Shown piece by piece: positions 12,861 to 24,334 of a stretch of DNA of 64,000 bases. Positions within the stretch are counted from its first letter, which is position 1; the number at the start of each line of letters is the position of its first letter. The stretch is from contig NBAZ01000004.1 in the NCBI GenBank assembly GCA_002794735.1, forward strand, positions 1,364,001-1,428,000, given 5' to 3'. The notes under the pieces were generated by a model. The model searched no databases. It had not been told where the DNA came from and saw only the letters and a program-made list of their open reading frames with translations. Origin of the DNA: Pyrrhoderma lamaoense. Lineage: Eukaryota > Basidiomycota > Agaricomycetes > Hymenochaetales > Hymenochaetaceae. The position numbers and the translations under genes are program-made.

Positions 12861-13160
12861 GTCGAATCGAACAACTCTAGACAGAGGCACGAGATGAGTA
12901 CAAGATCAAGAGGACTAGACAACGTCAAGAAAGGTATAGGGGTCTTGAAGGCGAGAGATGTACGATTGCGACAATCTATCCAACTCATCATCACACACGG
13001 GCCGAATACGATAAATCACGCAAGCAAGGGGCAAATTACGCAGATGCAATTAGTGGGAAAAAAAGAAAAAAACAATAGGTAGGCATTCAGCGTTACAGTG
13101 CAACGGTACGATACATAAATCCTCGCTATTGGTTTATCCTCTACCTGCAAACTTTTTTCT
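12861..13160. other. Intergenic spacer, ARA2-like upstream / NDUFA4 downstream
   Basis: A 300-bp spacer between two minus-strand genes. It should hold the promoter of the aldo-keto reductase and the 3' UTR of NDUFA4. No recognisable motif. Confidence 0.5.
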
Positions 13161-13669
13161 CTAAAGCTTGTCACGGTTCCAGCTACATTGTACCACCCAA
13201 CATTCATCAAAACTTGAATATAGATTAGGAAACAAGAAAGGAAATAGCACTAACGATTTCTCTAATTTCGGGTTAACATTCATGAACTTTGTTGACTCAT
13301 CCGGCTTAATGCTGTTCCAGGGCTCCTGGTTGTTCTTCGACCAAACGACTGGGGGAAGAAGAGATTGACAGTCAGACAAATGACCATGAGGCAACACGCT
13401 AGTGCAACGTACTGGTAGGGCCCCGAGCGAGACGGGTCAAGTACCAAGAAGCACCGCCAACAGCGACACCAATAAGAGCGTAACTTTTGTAGAAAGAGAA
13501 ATGAGCTTGAGATATTCCCTCCACGCACTCTAGATGAGTAGAACTTACATGGGGATTGCCTAGAAGAAGAAAAAAGAGAATAAATACGATGATGTTGATG
13601 ATAGAAATTAGATGAATCAGGTACCTCTACGGCGAACCAATGCCTCATAAAGGAACCTCTGGGAGCCAT
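13161..13669 (-). CDS. NDUFA4: NADH:ubiquinone oxidoreductase MLRQ subunit (NDUFA4-like)
   Basis: Small inner-mitochondrial-membrane respiratory subunit of the B12D/MLRQ family; in mammals NDUFA4 also associates with complex IV. Five exons fit exactly in phase for 80 aa: 13625-13669, 13549-13559, 13413-13483, 13255-13348 and 13161-13182. The protein starts MAPRGSFMRHWFAVEAIPIY, then has one membrane helix (ALIGVAVGGASWYL), followed by TRLARGP, IVWSKNNQEPWNSIKPDEST and a C-terminal SWNRDKL. Exon 2 is only 11 nt long. The gene is head-to-head with NDUFA12, with 178 bp between start codons. Confidence 0.92.
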
Positions 13670-13847
13670 TTCAGGTGAGAATGTAGAGAATAGTCAGAAG
13701 AGAAAGAGTGAAGTCGATATGTTGCGGCGCCAGAAGTAAGTGCGAGAGGAGAAAGCCTATCCGGCCTTCCCCGATTGTCATCAGACTCGGTCACAAGCCG
13801 CAACCCGACAGTTTGCGACATCAACCGCGACTAAGTCTAGCAGCAAC
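13670..13847. promoter_or_regulatory. Shared bidirectional promoter of two complex I genes
   Basis: The 178 bp between the NDUFA4 (-) and NDUFA12 (+) start codons must hold both promoters and both 5' UTRs. No clear TATA box or CCAAT box is visible. The stretch is richer in GC than the flanking introns. Confidence 0.65.
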
Positions 13848-14575
13848 ATGGTATCCTTTCTCCGTTACATTCGTATGTTTGTCCACCGTCCTACTCGTAA
13901 ATCATTGTTAATGTGTCCTTACTTTTCTCTCCAATACGCCAGGCCACATCAGGCAAACAGGTTTGCGAGAATGGTGGAGAAATATGCAATACATCGGTGA
14001 CGCGAAAGCTGGTACTCTGGTTGGAAAGGATCAGTATGGACTTTGTCACTCTCTTTTATATGTTTTTGTTTAAAATTAATTTCATTATCACACAGGTTTG
14101 GCAACAGATACTTTGAAAACCTTAATGCCGAAGAGGAGGTCCCTGGTTAGTTTAGAAGTTGGATCTCTTGAACATCAATTTGATACAAATATTTATATAG
14201 GTCGTCATCGTTGGGTTGACTATGCCCAAGTATGCTTTTACCCCATGTTTCTTCTATTTGCTACCCATATTGATTACTTGAATAGCACGATTTTAATGGC
14301 TCACAAATTCCACCTGAATGGCACTCATGGATAACACACATCCGCAAGGACCCGCCTCCTCAGGATCCCATAATGCAGAGCTCCTCACCTGCTTGGAAGG
14401 CTGTAAGTACCTTCACTTCCTTTTCTTCAAGTAAGGGCTGCTTATCTTATCCAATACATCTCATATTCAGCCCTATGTTGAAAATCTTACTGGAACGAGA
14501 GGGGCCTACCGATCTTATAATACAGCAGCTCCTAAAATTAGAGCTTGGGAGCCTACTGTTACTGCTCGAGGATAG
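13848..14575 (+). CDS. NDUFA12: NADH:ubiquinone oxidoreductase NDUFA12 (B17.2) subunit
   Basis: Accessory matrix-arm subunit of mitochondrial complex I. Six exons give 138 aa in perfect phase: 13848-13872, 13943-14033, 14096-14145, 14201-14229, 14286-14402 and 14471-14575. Family motifs in order are GLREWWRNMQYIGDAKAGTL, VGKDQFGNRYFEN, the R-H-R-W-V-D-Y core, IPPEWHSWITHIRKDPP, PYVENLTGTRGAYRSYNT and a C-terminal IRAWEP. Length matches the family. Its 3' end faces the L2HGDH 3' end with only 81 bp between stops. Confidence 0.95.
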
Positions 14576-14656
14576 ACACATTACTCTTATTCTGTATCTA
14601 CTGCATTTCAGACTCTATAAAAAGTTGTTAAAACTAAATTCTGATATACTATAAGC

Positions 14657-16496
14657 TCATTTTTCCAACATTGATACCACCTTTTCCGCGATAGCCAAGC
14701 TCGCTGTCAAACCTGGGGATTCTATGCCCAGTAGACTAATCATCTGACCCCCATTAGACAGACCGGCTGGATCTTCTCTTAAGAAATCTGTTGAATGATC
14801 TCTGCGGAGAACAAAGTCTTGGAAGCCACCCCACGGGGGGACCAGCTTTGGGCGTATGCCGACATAGTCTGGCCTAAACTTGGATTGCTCTACTCCAGGA
14901 AGATATGATCTTACGGCCTCATACATCGCCGATAATTGAGAATCGTCAGCCACTAAGTGCTGCTTCCAAAAATCGATGTCACTTTCATCCAATGAAAAAG
15001 ACTCGTGTTGATCTAAGGTACTATGAGATTCTGTGGGTACCGCCACTGACTCCGACACTTCCACGGGTGATATCCACTGAATATCGGGCCCAAATTTGAT
15101 GTTACCAGAAAGGTCTAGGGTTAAATGTGTTCCTAAAGATTGGAAAGCGTGCTTGCTCTTCTTCCCTGTGTCCGGACATGGATAGATTAAATGGGAAACT
15201 TTACTGACACCCGGTCCGTTATATGCTGCATATGATCCTCGAGCATAGTACATTGGTATCCTCGATTCAGGACGTAGTAAGGAATTGAGTAGAAAGGTTC
15301 CAGATAGACCGGAGGCATTGATAATCGTACGTGCAAGTAGTGAATCTCCTTCAGACTTAGAGGGGTCTGATTCGCCTGCGTTTTGCGTAAGCATTTGCAC
15401 GACCCAGCCATCTTCCTTAGCGGTGATATCCGGTACTCCACGGGCTAGTTGGGAGCGGGAGAAAGGGTCTACTCGGACTACTGAAGTCGAATATACTAAT
15501 TCTCCATTCGACGTTTCTGATATATCCCGCTCTAGGCTCTCCATAAATACGTGAGAATCTATAATACCTGTTTCGCGACTTAATAGAGCCGCATCTATGG
15601 AAGGAGATAGGCTTTTCAGATTCAAGGTGGGCCCCCCCAGGATCTAAACGCAAAATGAAGGGGGAAAGCTCACTTGGGTTCCAGTTCTCGCGCCTCGGCA
15701 CCAGATATCAGTTCTGTAGGGACCACTGGCTTTGAATAATTCTTATCTCCACCCGATGGGATCGAGTTCCAGGTCATGGCAAATGCCTTTTTGTGTAGCG
15801 ATTCGATGTAATCTCTCTGATGCTTGTGGGCCACGACAAGTTTCCCAGACTTTCGATATGGAACTGAACATGCTTCACAGTATTCATAGAGCAAGTCCCT
15901 TCCTCGAATGCATAATTGCTCTTTTAATGATCCAGAAGGATAATATAAACCTATTTATATCACCCTTCAGTAACTTGAGGATTACCCATGCTAAAGTACT
16001 CACCGGCATGAATCACTTCAGAGTTCCGAGAACTGACTTATTAGATTTGAGTTAGTATATACGATAATGATATATCAGATAGTTTTCCATGCCTTGTTTC
16101 TTCACCCGCACGTGGATTCCTTTCCACGAGAAATGTTGTTTTATCGGGGTAACGGAGTGTGAGTGCTCTAGCGACGGCGAGGCCAACCACGCCTTTTAAT
16201 ATAATCAGTACACTCCGGAAGTCATACTTGTATATAAAACAGACCTCCACCAATCACTAGATGGTCTGCAACAGCTTCTGGGGGCTTATTATTGGATTCA
16301 TATACTTAGTACGCATTGTATGAGTCACCGATAGTTTATTACATACCTTATATTTATAACGATTATTTGCATTCAATGCAGCTTTAAGACCACGTATTTT
16401 CATGAGTGAATAACCTTTCTGGAAAATCCCAAGTTCTTCCGAAGCCTCGCGTGTCGAGATAGATTCGAGTGAAGTTGCATAATTTATTTTGAACAA
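14657..16496 (-). CDS. L2HGDH: L-2-hydroxyglutarate dehydrogenase (FAD-dependent)
   Basis: Mitochondrial FAD enzyme of the DAO family that oxidises L-2-hydroxyglutarate to 2-oxoglutarate. Six exons sum to 516 aa: 16347-16496, 16245-16284, 16093-16192, 16004-16032, 15674-15950 and 14657-15611. The FAD dinucleotide motif is VIGGGVVGLAVARAL. Other family blocks are RNSEVIHAGLYYPSGSLKEQ, CIRGRDLLYEYC, AREL, DAALLSRETGIIDSHVFMES, NASGLSGT, YARGSYAAY, GPDIQWI, VGIRPKLVPPWGG and a C-terminal LLGIESPGLTASLAIAEKV. The basic first 45 residues could act as a transit peptide; an internal Met at about residue 32 is an alternative start. The intron at 16033-16092 begins with GC, not GT. No frameshift is seen. 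Confidence 0.93.
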
Positions 16497-16759
16497 GCGA
16501 GGCCTCTTAAATCGTCATTCATTCGGAAATTCATGAGAATGGCGATCACGATATTCTACTAATTATAGGGGCGACCGAGCGCGTCAGTGAACCGTAGCGG
16601 TACAACCGCACCCGCGTCAAAACGCTAGCGCTCGTACTTGAACAATCACTCCACAGCAACATACTCTCTCTTTCTTTCTCTCTAACATCAATCACAAATG
16701 TTCATAGCATGCCCATCTCTGTCTACTACTAGTATAATATCTACCCTACACTGAAATAA
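16497..16759. promoter_or_regulatory. Divergent promoter, L2HGDH / MFS transporter
   Basis: A 263-bp spacer between two divergent start codons. It contains a pyrimidine tract (CTCTCTTTCTTTCTCTCT at about 16665) just before the MFS transcription side, a common feature of fungal core promoters. No specific factor site recognised. Confidence 0.5.
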
Positions 16760-19700
16760 ATGGCGACACCTAAAGCTCGACGTATTTCTATTGCTCGGCC
16801 CGGTGAGGCCCCTGCACTGGCTGATGACTTTGGAACACCAGTATCGGAGGATGGGACACCAATAACTCGGGGCGTAGGAGCTTTGCTTCTCGCTTTCAGA
16901 GACCGAGTCGGACGTCGTTGTGGAGGAACCTTCCTGATGCTGATGATGAATTGGTTTCCCCTATATCTGAAAGACCGCCTATACCGAGTGCGCTCCCCCC
17001 TTCAGGGGAAGTTGCAAGCACACCCTTACCAACATTACCTATGATTGTGTTATCTATTGTAAGACTCTCGCTCTCATTTACCTGAATGACTGTCTCATTT
17101 AATTTAGGTCATGCTTGGCGAATTCTTATCTGCCAATGTAGCAACACCGTTTCTATTATTTATGGTGGAAGGTATATATATCTAGTGTTAAGTTCCCCGG
17201 AAGACAGTATTAACATCATTATAGGATTTGGAACATTTAAAGAAGAGGCAGACGTTGGCTACTGGACCGGGATACTTGGTGAGTTATGGTCGTGCACACC
17301 TCCCTCAGATATCTAACATAATCCCACTTGATATCAGTATCATGCTTTTTTATTACACAATTCCTGACATCACTGTTATGGGTAAGACCTAATACTCTCA
17401 CAACACTGTGACTCTCATTCTGAACAGCTCCTGATAGGCAACCGCTGCTGAAAAGCACGGTATACGCACTGTATTGTTTGTATCACTCCTTGGAAGCTCT
17501 CTCACATGTTTCGCTTTTGGAACGGCTTCTTCTCTCCCGGAAGCGATGTGTATTCGTCTCTTGCAAGGTGTATTTGCTGGGGCGATTGGAGTAGGTCGTG
17601 GAAACATTGCGACTATCACGGACCCTAGTAATGAAGGGCGCGCATACGCTATTCTTGGGTTGGCATTCTTGTTCGTCGATAATAGTGATAAATCAAAAAC
17701 TGAGTTATAAATAGATTTGCTTGGGGTTTTGGAGGTGTATCTGGTGCAATTATAGGAGGAAGTTGTGAGTCAAGCCAGGTATCTTATTTTATACAATGTC
17801 TAAAACTTCCGTATAATAAGTTGAAAGCCCAGCAAAGAAATGGCCAGGGGTATTCGGAAAAGTCCCGCTATTCGTCCGATATCCATATTTACTCCCGACG
17901 ACCATTGCGGCTTCAATCACACTCACCGGTATGATAAATATTTATGTACTGATAAATAAATGTTAACAGCGCTCTAGGTGCACTTCTATCTTTAGCACTT
18001 GCACCAGACGGTGGACCCCGAGAAGGAGCTATACGTCTTCCACCGGAAAAGAATACCGCGACTGAGACTATCCCAGAGGAACCTATAACCCCTGTTGAAG
18101 AGCAACCAGCCAACACAGTTGATACTTTGACCAAACGAGTCTCAAAGAAGATTTCTAGTTATTTTGCCAGTCGTGTAAGGGATGCACACGACAACAACTC
18201 TCCTTCTAGACCAGGCGGGCCTTCTGTCCCTCTTTCATCCCCTCTTAGACAAAATAGCTATAGTAGAACTCGTGCAGGTTCTCGTGCTTCACGTGTTGCT
18301 GGTTCTGCATACGGCTATGGTACTGGATATAGGAATAGATTATCGAGCAATCTAACTTTAGCTGGTCGTAGAGGAAGTCTAGCGAGCACAGTCGCTCGAC
18401 GACGTCAAAGTAATGCTCATAGAAACTCTGAAGCAGAAGCGACTGAAGGAGGAGAATTGAACTTTGCACAAAGGTTGCTAATGGCCAATGAAAATGCGGT
18501 TACGAATATTGCCGACTTGTGGGTTGCTGCCGCTATGAATGCTGATAATGAAGATGTATTCCTTTCTGATTCTGAAGCCGAATTTGATGAAGATGGCGAC
18601 GAAGACCCTTTCCAAGATGACGATGATGATATACAATCGCCAACGACTGCTAATAGGGAAACTGACTCTCCAAGGATGTTGGCGGTCCCAGACAACTTGC
18701 GCACGGGAAGACTCTCATCTTCATCACTCCGAACATCTAATTTTGCGGCTCCACGGTTAGGCTCTCCTCGCCGCCCGCTTCATCGACCTTCTCTGGGTCA
18801 AGTTGTAGGCACAGTAGACTCACCTAGACGTGCATCCTCATCGGTACCTGCGATTTTTTCTCATACCGGTGTGCGTACACCTTCTGGGCAACTTCCTCCA
18901 ACGCCTCCGGCACAGCCCCTTTTACCTCGAGAACCAGACCTTGAGTCAGGCAGAGGGGACGGATTGGCACCTATCATTGAAAGTCGAACCAGACAACCAT
19001 CTGAAGAACAGATCACCGATGAACCACTACTAGACTCTCCTTCAGAAAAACAACCTTCGGTATTCTCTCAGCTTCCTATTATAATCATCTTTCAGTAAGT
19101 ATCATGCTACACTATAAAATTTGCGCACTTGTTTTCCTCTGACTAATCAACTCGACAAGATATGGACTACTTGCCCTTCATTCAACAACACATGACCAAG
19201 TTTTCCTATCCTATCTAGTCTCGTAAGTCTACTTAGTTTGAAATATTTTTTTCTACATTTGCTAAAGCTTCTTACTTATTATTAGAAAATATCCAGCTGG
19301 AGGTCTCAATCTCAATGCTGGACACTTTGCACAGCTCAGTAAGTCTAATTTTACAATGGAAGTTACTTGAGTACTAATAATCTTGGTAGTCGCTCTCATG
19401 AGTCTTGCATCCATTGCTTATCAGTTCTACCTTTATCCGAACATGGGGTTAGTCCACTAGATAATTGGCAGGAATGACATTCACTAACTTCACTATAGGC
19501 CACCTCGCGGTCGTTTCTCGCATCTTGCAATGTTTAGGATTGGCTCGCTTTTGTATATTCCAGCATACTTGTCCGTGATACTTTATCGCCCACTCGCCAG
19601 TGCGGAGGACGATGGAAACGTTCTCCTTATGGCAGCATTGACAATTAGCACGTACGTACAAGGGTAATTGCGAATATAACACTCTGGCTAATCGGTTTAT

Positions 19701-20070
19701 AGGGCTGTGAGATTCGCAGGAAACACGTTTGCCTACACTGCGGTGGCAATCCTTCTCAATTATAGTAAGCATTGATCGAGTCCAACTTTGTTTCGCCATG
19801 CTTAGTATTTTTCAGTGTCACCACCCCATATACTAGGCTATGCCAATGGTGTTGCTCAGAGTATAGTGAGCTTCGCTCGTTTCCTTGGGCCCGTTCTGGG
19901 GGATATGTGAGTAAAATCTACTCACAATTTGTTTGAGATCCTGGCCTGACTTCTTGGATAAGCTATGGTCCGTTAGCGTTGACGGTAACCCTTCTGGATA
20001 TCCCCTTGGCTTCATTGTATGTGCCGGGGTAACTACATTTGCAATTGCCCACAGCTTCATGATTCGTTAG
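16760..20070 (+). CDS. Major facilitator superfamily transporter (YCR023C/ZIFL-like)
   Basis: Polytopic membrane transporter, probably 12 helices, with many short introns. The first half holds SIVMLGEFLSANVATPFLLF, the loop-2 area WATAAEKHGIRTVL, GTASSLPEAMCIRLLQGVFA and FGGVSGAIIGG. A very long hydrophilic loop (about 18000-19060, over 320 aa) follows, rich in Ser, Arg and Pro with an acidic patch (DEDPFQDDDDD). The second half begins LPIIIIFQYGLLALHS and ends FAIAHSFMIR, stop 20068-20070. The layout matches yeast YCR023C and plant zinc-induced-facilitator relatives; the substrate is unknown. The frame breaks at about 16873, where ITRG should continue as RSFASRFQRPSRTSLW with one more base. 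The loop probably carries phosphorylation sites, judging by its composition. Confidence 0.82.
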
Positions 20071-21021
20071 ATCATATTTGTAATTTTCAGTATCATAATT
20101 TTTCCGCAAGTTTGTTTGAATCCCAAGCGCACTAGTCTAGCTTCCCGTCGTGTTTCCTCATCCTTTCATTCCATTTATTTCCCACCAACTCTCTTGGAAT
20201 CCACTTTAGCCGTGATCCATCTTGTTGATCACTTATCTTGATTATTTGCAGTATTAAGTTATTCATTCATTTCTTCTAGCAATATACACGTTGTCACTAT
20301 GCATCAAATTGGACCGCTTCTCAAATATTGAGTGCTAATAATTTTTACATGCTACCTGAAGGAGGTCGCAAAAAGACGAGTGCAAGATTTATTTGTATTA
20401 ACATATGTATGAACACATTATCTCCCAAGTCTGTGAATCTAAGAACCGATCACACGGTAACATCCAGCAACGGAGATCTGTACGCTCTCCGCCAGCTTGT
20501 TACATGTATCGGCTCATCGATCGAAATAGATGATTATAACTCTATGTACTACCTCGTTCCCACTCACTAGATACCCACTCAAGAATACCTATTATACAGT
20601 CGATAAGGAAAGTTGAAGGGAAGGATGCTTCGAGAATATAACCTATTTTTCGTGTTTCTACTAAGAGATCCAGGATCAACTTCTCATTTTCCCTTTGATA
20701 TCGCTGTTCATGGATAAGAGAAAAGACAAACACTGTTCAGAATTACTCAGTGCCACGGTGTCAGCCACCAAGCAAGAGATACACTTATGATCAGTGCTTA
20801 TGAGATAAATAAGCGTATATATAGTTTATGTAATCATAGTAATGCATACTGTGATTATTCAATTTTTAAAGTTAGCAGAATAAGATTGCTACCTAGATCC
20901 ATTCAAGTGATCGAGACTGAATTTTACAACTTGCCTTGGCACTTTAACTCAGTTCAACATACTAGAGCGAAACTTCCGTACCGTACTGAGGCCTAGCTAC
21001 GAAATAGATACACCTTGCACA
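20071..21021. other. Intergenic region before TTC4
   Basis: A 951-bp AT-rich region with no coding potential I can support. It carries the MFS 3' UTR and the TTC4 promoter, including the HSE-like site at 20968. Confidence 0.55.
20968..20977 (+). promoter_or_regulatory. Heat shock element-like site upstream of TTC4/CNS1
   Basis: Two facing units, cGAAa cTTCc (nGAAnnTTCn), lie about 45 bp before the TTC4 ATG. This is a minimal Hsf1 half-element pair. The only neighbouring TTC is not on the 5-bp grid, so it is weaker than the STI1 element. Confidence 0.4.
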
Positions 21022-22286
21022 ATGACCCTCCCTCAACCCGCCTCTTATGAGGACAAACTTAAGGCATTCGATTCCGTGCCGTTGTTTATGCGTTCTCTCC
21101 CAGGGCCAGATGATAGTGAAGCCAATGATGCAATAAGTGCACTTCAAAGTTTGGCGTTTGACGGGACTCCGGATGGTGGGTAAGACTTCTTGTATTCCTG
21201 CTCATAAGCCATACGAAGTATTGAACACACAATTTGTCTCACCAGAAATTGCTGAGAATTTCAAAGAACAGGGAAATGATTACTATAAGGGAAAGCGATA
21301 TCGTGAGGCGTTAGGGTTTTATACTCAGGGAATTGATGCAAAACCCGATGATCCAAAGCTACAAGGAGCTCTACTGTGTAATAGGGCTGCTTGTAATCTC
21401 GAATTGCGTGAGCATAGATCTCATTTCGGTTCTTAAAAGTACTTGACTTTAAACTCTTTTTTTGATTTAAGAGAATTACAGATCGGTTCTTCGAGACTGT
21501 TCAACGGCTATCACACTTAATCCAAAGCAGTCAAAAGCATACTATCGCTCTGCTCAGGCTTTGATGGCTCTTGGGCGGCCTGATGATGCTCTCGACGCTT
21601 GCCAACGGTGCCTCGAATTTGATCCAAACAACTTGGGCATCAAAACTCTTAGTGAAAAAGCTCGCAAAGCTCAGGCGGAAAAGGAGAAGAAAGAGAAAGA
21701 AAGGAAAGATCGGACAGACAAAGAGGCTCAAGAAAAGAAGTTGCTTCAACATGCACTAAAGGTTTGCCTGTTATAAATTTTCGAATCAATGGGAAAATGT
21801 ATTTATCGGAATAAATACCGTATCCAGGAACGTGGGTTACGATTGGTATCTCAACAATCTGATACCGAGAATATCCATAAACCGTACATTGAGGACGGTG
21901 CACTTATTATACCCACATTCTTTCTTTACCCGCAATATGCACAGTCCGATACTGTGCCAAGTTTTCACGAGGATACCACATTTGGAGACCTTTTGGATAC
22001 CATGTTCCCACCGCATGCACCTCCTCCGTCCTGGGACTCTAAGGGTGAATACGTGATTGGAAAGCTCACGGTATATGCTATCACCCATACGAAGCGGTTG
22101 TTAAAAGTGGGAATGAAGATGACCCCTCGGAATGTCTTTGATATAGCCAAAATGACCAAAGAGGGTAAATATGATGGACTAGAAGTCCGAGATGGGTATT
22201 TGAGTTTCGTCGTACTACCAAAGGGGGAGCCTGAACAGAAATGGATAGAAGAGTTCAAAAGGACGCGAGATCAAAGCAACGTATAA
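21022..22286 (+). CDS. CNS1: Hsp90/Hsp70 co-chaperone TTC4/Cns1 (TPR protein)
   Basis: Cytosolic TPR co-chaperone; yeast Cns1 is essential and supports Hsp90 and translation elongation factor folding. Four exons fit in phase for 354 aa: 21022-21175, 21246-21407, 21472-21761 and 21828-22286. The N-terminus has VPLFMRSLPG. The TPR domain (residues about 55-170) includes FKEQGNDYYKGKRYREALGF, NRAACNLELQNYRSVLRDC and AYYRSAQALMALGRPDDALD. A lysine/glutamate-rich helix follows. The C-terminal wheel-like domain has YPQYAQSDTVPSFHEDTTF, LDTMFPPHAPPPSWD and VGMKMTPRNVFDIAK. No frameshift. Confidence 0.93.
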
Positions 22287-22685
22287 GATACTAAGTAAGC
22301 TATTCCGACCTATATGTAATCAGAATGTATCCATGCCTACAATGATTCTCTCCTTCCGGGCCGTGGTAGAATCGATTTGGCCCCAATACTCCGAACTCAC
22401 CTGCGCGGCTATTTTCGTGTGATTTCATTCGCGGGCTCTATCAATCAAACGGTTCGGTGGTCTCTAACAACTAAAGAACGTTGAGATGTGAGATACATGT
22501 ATCCTTCCCGCTGCTTGAGTCCACCTGTCAACTTTCTCCCTCCTTCCCTCATGTTTTACTGAGCTGGTTCTACCTTTCTTTACTCTCCTTTAACTATCCA
22601 TTCTTTCTGTTATACTACTGAACCTTGATTCGGCCATCTCAAGGAGCTGGGACTCTTGCTTTTTTATTTGAATACTAGATTCGAC
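22287..22685. other. Intergenic region, TTC4 / 7TM gene
   Basis: A 399-bp spacer between two plus-strand genes. Pyrimidine-rich near 22520-22620, as expected for a fungal promoter. No ORF or repeat. Confidence 0.5.
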
Positions 22686-24334
22686 ATGTGCCCGGATGTG
22701 ACTACGGATAGTACTGTTGCGGGTGGGTAAACTCAACTACTAATAATTATTCTCTCTAAATAAGATTAAAAAAACCACTAGTCAATGGAACCTCAAGTAC
22801 CGTCGACCGAGCCGTTATTGCTAACAATAATCTTCTTATTTCATGGCTTGTCTTGAACATCTGGCCTTCTCACCTCGGTCTACCTTTGTTGATCGGTACC
22901 ATACTTCTTGCAAGGAACATTCGAAGACATGCTACATTTATAAATCTTTGTATCACTTGGATGATCGTCGGATTCTCTTCGTCAATCTTGTTAGTAGTAA
23001 AGCACGGCGAGATCAGGGTGTTCATCTTAACTGACCGTTACATGGTTAACTAGATTATATTCTGACCATCAGACCGGCCCAGAGCCACCGAGATATATTT
23101 GTCTCGTTCAAGCATCTCTGTTGTATGGCCAACCAGGCATGTGAGCATCAAATATACCATTCACATCATTGTAGATATATTAAGCAAAAATATCACATCA
23201 GGACATCAATGTCTGCGTTTGCTCTTGTTTTTCAAGTATTCTACGTTATTCGTGCTGCGTTTCGAGAAAAAGATCCCGAGAGCAATGAAACAACAAGAAA
23301 ATGGATCGTACGTTCAAGACTATCTATAACTCCTACCAGATAGTTACATGACCTTCTAGCTGCTCATTTCTCCATATGTAGCTTTCGCTATTTTTGTGGT
23401 ATGGACAGCCATAGTGAGTTTTGAATATGTACTCACGGATAGACCAAAGGGATTCACTAAATCATGTACAGGTAGGATATCTAAATCCCGATCGCGTTTC
23501 TCGAGAGCGTAGATTTTTTTACTGCTCAGTGAAAGATCTCGTACTGTATGTTGCTCATCGCTTTGACAATCACATCCTCCATGTCTGATTGAAATTTAGT
23601 ACTAACACAATGACGATTTTCTCCTTCTGCGTCCTCTTTGTCACAACCTGTCTTGAAGGTGAATGCCTTTTTACACTTTGTGAGACTCACAGAGCTTATT
23701 TCTTATTGCTTGAATTCATAAGTCTGGATTATATATACAACGTATAAACATTGGCGAATTCTACGTGCTAATGATTCGAGCGAGAGGGCAGGTGCAGATC
23801 TTAATCTTATAGTTCGAACTGCTGCGTTTGGAGTTTGGGTTTTCATAGGGATGATGTGAGCTCGACTAACAATCCTAAGCTCCTCGCAGGGTAGTAATTT
23901 ACTATCAATTATAGTTTGAGTTTGCTATCGATAAAAGCTCCGCAGAGCCCCATTCCGGACACAGTACTAGCAACAAGTAAGAGCTAGAGCTTATCTCCGT
24001 TACTTAACGTAGCTTACCTATCCCACCTCATAAAGTGGGTACTGCTGTAGTTCTGATCTTTGGGACACAACGCGATGTCCTTCGGGCTTGGATGTCTTGT
24101 TGTCGTAGATCTCGAGAAGTACGCAAGGCGACTTCATCGGAACAGCTTGTTACATCGTCCTTGGAGTCACAACCTACGAATATGTCCCCTAGGATAGCTG
24201 AGAAGATTGCTCAAGATTCACTTCACACTGATAGGCGGGTTAGGCGTAAGAGCATTACTACAAGGGATATATCCTTCCCTGTGGTTCGAGAGGATTTGAC
24301 GTTCCCTTACGCTCGCAACTTGAAAGATATTTAA
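22686..24334 (+). CDS. Seven-helix receptor-like membrane protein (basidiomycete family)
   Basis: Predicted polytopic membrane protein, likely at the plasma membrane. Exon 1 (22686-22722) joins in phase to 22782 onward. The short N-terminus has an N-G-T glycosylation site. Hydrophobic segments follow: NNLLISWLVLNIWP, GLPLLIGTILLARNI, INLCITWMIVGFSSSILL, then CLVQASLLYGQPGM, SAFALVFQVFYVIRAAF, ISPYVAFAIFVVWTAIVG, TIFSFCVLFVTTCLEVW, AAFGVWVFIGMI and a helix near TVLATIGTAVVLIFGTQRD. A Ser/Arg-rich cytoplasmic tail of about 80 aa ends RNLKDI. The block LVQASLLYGQPGM is typical of a family expanded in mushrooms and annotated only as hypothetical or GPCR-like. No ligand or G-protein motif can be named. 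Several internal splice sites are my best fit. Confidence 0.7.

Noticed and set aside
12858..12890. GTG start for the aldo-keto reductase
   Set aside because: Eukaryotic nuclear genes seldom start with GTG and an ATG lies ten codons downstream in frame.
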